Shown here: positions 30,476-33,779 of the stretch, piece by piece
How the letters are laid out: each line of letters opens with the position of its first letter
Numbering within the stretch: position 1 is the stretch's first letter
Source: an uncultured Lachnospiraceae bacterium
Lineage (GTDB): Bacteria > Bacillota > Clostridia > Lachnospirales > Lachnospiraceae
DNA length: 33,779 nt
Reading direction: 5' to 3'
NCBI GenBank assembly: GCA_900314255.1
Contig: OMUP01000216.1
Location: 1 to 33,779 of the forward strand
Program-made: the position numbers and the translations under genes
Notes under the pieces: generated by a model
Told to the model about the DNA's origin: nothing
Database searches by the model: none
The model's input: only the letters and a program-made list of their open reading frames with translations

Positions 30476-30971
30476 CATCGGAACTTGCGGAAAGTTGTGT
30501 TTCTGATGAACGACGGTCGTCCGTGCTCCGACCCATATTTGTTTCATGCATCGGGATTGATGGAAAGTGTTCAATCCCGATGCATATTTTTACGTCCCGC
30601 CAAACGGCTTTCATCGGAATTATCCCGAAGTCAGATATTCCGATGCTTTTAAAGGCTGATTTCAGGGCTGCCGTCATCGGAGCCCCCTCTCGTCCTGCTT
30701 TTCCGATGACAGAATCGCGAAAAAAAGGTTAAAAAAGCATCGGTTTTCTCATTTGAAATTCATTTCCGATGACAGCAGTCAGAAAACAGGACACAAAAGG
30801 CATCGGTTTTCTCATTTGAAATCCATTTCCGATGACAGCAGCCAAAAAGCAGGACACAAAAGACATCGGATTTCCCTTTTGAAATCTATTTCCGATGACA
30901 GCACCCAGAAAGCAGCCAGAAAACAGGACACAAAAGGCATCGGTTTTCCCATTTGAATTTCATTTCCGATG
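30476..30971. repeat. Phased array of 34-bp CATCGG...CCGATG palindromic units
   Basis: Seven units run from CATCGG to CCGATG and each is exactly 34 bp: 30549-30582, 30612-30645, 30675-30708, 30738-30771, 30801-30834, 30864-30897 and 30938-30971. Start-to-start distances are 63, 63, 63, 63, 63 and 74. A degenerate unit (CATCGG 30476, CTGATG 30503-30508, 33 bp) lies 73 bp before the first. The 22-base interiors of units 1-3 are unrelated; those of units 4-7 are near-copies, as are their 29-base (once 40-base) linkers, which contain CAGGACACAAAAG. No protein gene is supported. The array fills the gap between two convergent genes. Confidence 0.9.
30546..30590 (+). terminator. Terminator of the DUF438 gene, formed by array unit 1
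   Basis: Array unit 1 extends into a perfect 15-bp stem (30546-30560/30571-30585) with a 10-base loop, followed by ATTTTTA. It is a strong plus-strand intrinsic terminator about 105 bases past the stop. Units 4-7 end in C plus four to six T on the minus strand and could stop transcripts coming from the radical SAM gene. Confidence 0.8.
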
Positions 30972-30990
30972 ACAGGCCCGAAATATCCGA

Positions 30991-32139
30991 TTATATCCCT
31001 TGTCCGGTCTGCAAAGAATAGTCTGCGACCTCCTGCATCCTGTCTCCGCAGGCCGTGAAAAACGTCTGATACGACCGGCAGTACCGGCTGATGTACCCGC
31101 CTTCTCCGTCCGGTATGCGGTCTCTGCGGCAGCCTGTCCGGCAGAGTGTCCGGAAGCGGCAGCTCTCGCAGCGCCTGCTCCGCTGCCGGGCAGACCCACT
31201 GATAAAGGACTCGCTCTTCTCAGAGTTCACCAGTTTTGTAAGCGGCCCGGAACAGATATTCCCCAGCTTCCACTCGTCCAGGCAGTAGAAATCGCACGGG
31301 TACACGCTTCCGTCCGCCTCAATGACGCACTGCATGCTGCAGATCCCGTTCATTGCGCAGGACTCCGGCCGCCTTCCCATCAGAATTCCGATCCAGTTTT
31401 CAAACTCCCGGATGTACGGCGCCCGGTTCTTCTTCCAGTCTTTGTACCAGAGGTCAAACAAGGCGACGAGAAACTCTCCGTACTGCTCATCATTCAGCCA
31501 GATGCCGTGCTCCGGTCCTCCGCCAAGAGGATCGAGGCACGGTATGTACTGCTGGTACTTCCAGCCATTTGCCATGAAATAACGGTAGATCTCACGAATG
31601 TGAGATACTGTCCGGGACGTCACAACGGTCAGGATATTAAAGTCGCACCCCGCCTGCTCCAGAAGCCGGAGCCCCGACTCTACGCGGCCGGCCGTCCGTT
31701 CACCGCCCGCCGTCTTCCGGCACGCATCGTGCACAGCCTGCGGTCCGTCAAGCGACACGCCGACGAGAACATGATGCCTGGCAAAAAGCCGGCACCAAGC
31801 ATCCGTGAGCAGCGTACCGTTGGTCTGAACTGAGAAGTGCACTTCCGAGCCCTGCGTGTTGTATATTTCCGTCAGGCGGAAGAAATTCTCAAAGAAAGGG
31901 ATTCCGGCCAGCAGCGGCTCTCCGCCCTGGAAGGCAAAGGTGTACGTCCCCCGCCCCTGACCGAGAATCTTGCGCACAATGCACTCCGCCGTGTCCTCTG
32001 TCATCTTCCCGTAAGACGCTGTCCGACGGTTCCTTGCCTCGTCATGATAGAAGCAGTAGGTGCAGTCCAGATTGCACTGCGAAGAGGCCGGTTTTATAAG
32101 GGCCGATCGAATTGGATGAGTTTCTGTGCGCAGCTGCAT
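30991..32139 (-). CDS. Radical SAM/SPASM enzyme, anaerobic sulfatase-maturase (anSME) type
   Basis: This 382-residue enzyme carries the cluster motif C22-x3-C26-x2-C29 (CNLDCTYCFYHDE), AFQGGEPLLAG, VQTNGTLL and the SPASM cysteines: CSMQCVIEADGSVYPCDFYC, CESCRFRTLCRTGC and a final CRSY. The family oxidises a Cys or Ser of sulfatases to formylglycine under anaerobic conditions. No sulfatase gene is in the window, so the target must be elsewhere. GGAGGGGGAAT precedes the ATG at 32139. It follows queT by 15 bases and is probably cotranscribed. Confidence 0.9.
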   Translation of the reverse strand: MQLRTETHPIRSALIKPASSQCNLDCTYCFYHDEARNRRTASYGKMTEDTAECIVRKILGQGRGTYTFAFQGGEPLLAGIPFFENFFRLTEIYNTQGSEVHFSVQTNGTLLTDAWCRLFARHHVLVGVSLDGPQAVHDACRKTAGGERTAGRVESGLRLLEQAGCDFNILTVVTSRTVSHIREIYRYFMANGWKYQQYIPCLDPLGGGPEHGIWLNDEQYGEFLVALFDLWYKDWKKNRAPYIREFENWIGILMGRRPESCAMNGICSMQCVIEADGSVYPCDFYCLDEWKLGNICSGPLTKLVNSEKSESFISGSARQRSRRCESCRFRTLCRTGCRRDRIPDGEGGYISRYCRSYQTFFTACGDRMQEVADYSLQTGQGI

Positions 32140-32154
32140 ATTCCCCCTCCGATC

Positions 32155-32673
32155 TCACTCTGCCGGTTTCGTCCCCTTCTCGAAGCGGCTCGACAGGAAG
32201 ATCGTCTCTTTGTACTTTTTTAATACCGTATACAGACCGACGCCCAGGACGCCGCATCCGATGACCTCTCCGATCCCCACCGTCAGCATCATGACCGGAA
32301 TGGGAAGGAGCACGCCGTAGGCGAAGCGCAGGACAAGCGGGACAACAATGACATTGGAGAGGATCGGAGGAAGGGTGCAGACAATCGGATTCTTCTTTCT
32401 GAGGAGCCGGGTTCCGATCGCTCCGGCAAGTGTCGCAAGGCTTCCGAAGATGATGTCCGGAAGAACCGCGCCGCCGGTAATATTGCCGATCAGGCAGCCG
32501 ATGAACAGTCCGGGAACCGCTGCCGGTGTGAATACCGGAAGAATGGTCAGAGCTTCCGCGATCCGGATCTGGACCTGCCCGAAAGAAAATGCCGAGAAGA
32601 CATACGTCAGCACGACATAGACAGCCGCGATCATAGCGGCCTGCGTCAGGGTCAGGATCTTTTTGTTTTCCAT
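32155..32673 (-). CDS. queT: QueT-family queuosine-precursor transporter
   Basis: This is a 172-residue membrane protein of the COG4708/QueT group, thought to be the substrate-binding component of an energy-coupling-factor importer for preQ1 or a related queuosine precursor. The N-terminus LTQAAMIAAVYVVLTYVFSAFSFGQVQIRIAEALTILPVF and the GLFIGCLIGNITGG segment are typical. The start at 32673 has AAAGGAG; the longer frame to 32802 runs across the leader and promoter. A hairpin with an A-rich tail reaching the ribosome site suggests riboswitch control. Confidence 0.92.
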   Translation of the reverse strand: MENKKILTLTQAAMIAAVYVVLTYVFSAFSFGQVQIRIAEALTILPVFTPAAVPGLFIGCLIGNITGGAVLPDIIFGSLATLAGAIGTRLLRKKNPIVCTLPPILSNVIVVPLVLRFAYGVLLPIPVMMLTVGIGEVIGCGVLGVGLYTVLKKYKETIFLSSRFEKGTKPAE

Positions 32674-32685
32674 AATTTGTTCTCC

Positions 32686-32742
32686 TTTAGTTTTGTTTTT
32701 TCCGTCAGGAAGGTCTCGAACTGACGTGTGGCAAAGAGCCAG
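32686..32742 (-). promoter_or_regulatory. Structured queT leader, possible preQ1 riboswitch
   Basis: Read on the minus strand, TGGC-TCTTT-GCCA is followed by ACA and a 6-bp hairpin CGTCAG/CTGACG (32726-32721/32708-32703) with a 12-base loop TTCGAGACCTTC. Then comes an A-rich tail, GAAAAAACAAAACTAA, directly abutting AGGAG. A small hairpin plus an A-rich tail covering the ribosome site is how preQ1 class I aptamers look, and the ACACG-stem order recalls class II. The loop does not match either consensus closely. Confidence 0.4.
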
Positions 32743-32749
32743 CGGGCCT

Positions 32750-32758
32750 ATTATACCA
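32750..32758 (-). promoter_or_regulatory. Extended -10 promoter of queT
   Basis: TATAAT (32755-32750) is preceded by TGG on the minus strand, with a poor -35 (TGTGCC) at 17 bases. Transcription would begin near 32743, just before the leader hairpins. Confidence 0.65.
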
Positions 32759-32782
32759 CAGCAGGCCGATCCGGCACAGAGC

Positions 32783-32823
32783 AAAAAAGGCATCTGCCGC
32801 AATCAGACGGGCAGATGCCTTTT
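32783..32823 (-). terminator. Terminator of thrS
   Basis: A 10-bp stem GGCATCTGCC/GGCAGATGCC (32789-32798/32810-32819), extended by A-T pairs, is followed on the minus strand by a six-T run (32788-32783), of which the outer bases lie beyond the stem. It lies 31 bases past the thrS stop. Confidence 0.93.
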
Positions 32824-32853
32824 ATCCACAAGATTACCTGTGTGATGAAACCA

Positions 32854-33779
32854 TCAGAACTGGTTAACCAGCTCCAGCGTGCGCTCCTTGTTCTGCTTGT
32901 CGCAGGCCGCAACGAAGGCTTCTGCCGGAATACCGTGCAGCTGCTGCTTCTGGCCCCGGACGGTGACGGACACCGTGCCTTCTGCAACTTCCTTGTCGCC
33001 GATGACCAGGACGTACGGATCCTTGTAGGTGCGGAACGCCTTGATCTTCTCATTCATGTTCTTGTCGGCGTAGTCGGACTCCACGCGGATGCCCTTGTCG
33101 GCGAGCATCAGTTCAACCTTGCGCGCATACTCGTTGTGCTCGGTGCGGATCGGAACGATGCCGACCTGGAACGGAGACATCCAGAACGGGAAGGCGCCCT
33201 TGAAGTTCTCGATGAGGATGCCCATGAACCGCTCGATGGAGCCGAAGATGGCGCGGTGAATGACAACCGGCTGCTTGAGGCTGCCGTCCGGCGCCGTGTA
33301 AGTCAGGCCAAAATTGTGCGGAAGCTGGAAATCCAGCTGGATCGTGCCGGTCTGCCACTCGCGGCCCAGCGCATCCTTCATCTGCAGGTCGATCTTCGGG
33401 CCGTAGAATGCACCGTCGCCCTCATTGACCTCGTAGTTGCCCTCGCCGTACTTCTTGTCCAGGATCCGGCGAAGCGCCGCCTCCGCCTTGTTCCACACAT
33501 TGATGTCGCCCATGTAGTCATCCGGGCGGGTGGAAAGCTCGGCACGGTACGTGATGCCAAAGGTCTTGTAGATCTGGTCGGCGATATCCATGACATCATC
33601 GATCTCGGACTCGATCTGATCCTCCGTGACGAATGTGTGGTCATCGTCCTGACGGAACTCCTGAACCCGGAACAGTCCGTTGAGCTCGCCGGACTTCTCT
33701 TTTCTGTGGATGACGTCCAGCTCGTTGTAGCGGATCGGCAGTTCCTTGTAGGAGTGAACCGTTCTCTTGTAGGTCATCA
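32854..33779 (-). CDS. thrS: Threonyl-tRNA synthetase, C-terminal part (5' end beyond window)
   Basis: About 307 residues of this class II aminoacyl-tRNA synthetase are present. Motif 2 appears as LNGLFRVQEFRQDDDHTF, the substrate region as YEVNEGDGAFYGPKIDLQ, motif 3 as HRAIFGSIERFMGILIE, and the C-terminal anticodon-binding domain as VGIVPIRTEHNEYARKVELMLADKGIRVESD onward. The enzyme attaches threonine to tRNA-Thr in the cytoplasm. The catalytic core start, editing and TGS domains and any T-box leader lie outside the window. Confidence 0.96.
   Translation of the reverse strand, partial: MTYKRTVHSYKELPIRYNELDVIHRKEKSGELNGLFRVQEFRQDDDHTFVTEDQIESEIDDVMDIADQIYKTFGITYRAELSTRPDDYMGDINVWNKAEAALRRILDKKYGEGNYEVNEGDGAFYGPKIDLQMKDALGREWQTGTIQLDFQLPHNFGLTYTAPDGSLKQPVVIHRAIFGSIERFMGILIENFKGAFPFWMSPFQVGIVPIRTEHNEYARKVELMLADKGIRVESDYADKNMNEKIKAFRTYKDPYVLVIGDKEVAEGTVSVTVRGQKQQLHGIPAEAFVAACDKQNKERTLELVNQF

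Noticed and set aside
30772-30937. CsrA-sponge RNA, from ACAGGA motifs in the linkers
   Set aside because: The motif lies in linkers rather than hairpin loops, only in the duplicated units, and no csrA is visible.
30753-30956. Repetitive protein of about 67 residues on the plus strand
   Set aside because: It is just the 63-bp array read in one frame. It has no ribosome site, the 74-bp step breaks the frame, and the hexamers continue outside it.
30549-30971. CRISPR array
   Set aside because: Repeat and spacer lengths (34/29) look CRISPR-like, but the linkers between units 4-7 are near-identical, the repeat interiors vary, and no cas genes are present.

Overview
The window looks like chromosomal DNA of an anaerobic, fairly high-GC Firmicute, probably Clostridia and possibly Lachnospiraceae-like. 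The signs are very strong AGGAGG-type ribosome-binding sites, canonical TTGACA/TATAAT promoters often with an extended TGn -10, a split transketolase, an anaerobic sulfatase-maturase-type radical SAM enzyme, a DUF438/hemerythrin/PAS protein, a GPH-type sugar symporter and a lipobox-bearing sugar-binding protein. No phage or transposase gene is visible. Both ends cut genes: an aminotransferase at the left and thrS at the right.

Layout. 1-2505 (-): Crp/Fnr regulator, D-2-hydroxyacid dehydrogenase, aminotransferase. 2545-3319: a gene-free block best explained as a roughly 540-nt structured noncoding RNA with its own promoter and terminator. 3443-6640 (-): zinc/cadmium-type metal efflux operon (ArsR sensor, small HMA chaperone, P1B ATPase, TetR regulator) behind a promoter covered by a perfect inverted-repeat operator. 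6728-6890: a branched palindromic element. 6959-10893 (-): Mrp ATPase, six clustered tRNAs, phosphodiesterase, RdgB, THUMP-type RNA methyltransferase and tRNA-Arg. 11062-17888 (-): one long sugar operon (FadR-type regulator, ABC binding protein, two permeases, split transketolase, cupin, transaldolase). 18164-18822 (-): toxin-antitoxin pair. 18971-22119 (+): structured leader, M20 aminoacylase/AbgB-like peptidase and two small membrane proteins. 22198-28753: GH2 glycosidase (-), GPH symporter and type-B carboxylesterase (+), AraC regulator (-). 28870-30441 (+): DUF1858-DUF438-hemerythrin-PAS protein. 30476-30971: a phased array of palindromic units. 30991-33779 (-): radical SAM maturase, QueT with a structured leader, thrS.

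How parts work together. The 11-18 kb operon imports a sugar or glycoside and passes carbon through transketolase/transaldolase chemistry. It has no ABC ATPase (probably shared, MsmX-like) and no kinase. The 22-29 kb cluster is a second glycoside system in which a symporter imports, an esterase probably deacylates, GH2 hydrolyses and AraC regulates. The M20 peptidase and its two membrane proteins look like uptake or export plus cleavage of an amidated compound.

The strongest candidate for something undescribed is the array at 30549-30971. It holds seven units, each exactly 34 bp, bounded by CATCGG and CCGATG, whose starts are 63, 63, 63, 63, 63 and 74 bp apart, although the interior sequences of the first three are unrelated. 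A degenerate eighth unit lies 73 bp upstream. Second are the long RNA at 2745-3284 and the three-armed palindrome at 6728-6890. All functional statements come from reading the sequence; no database or folding program was run.
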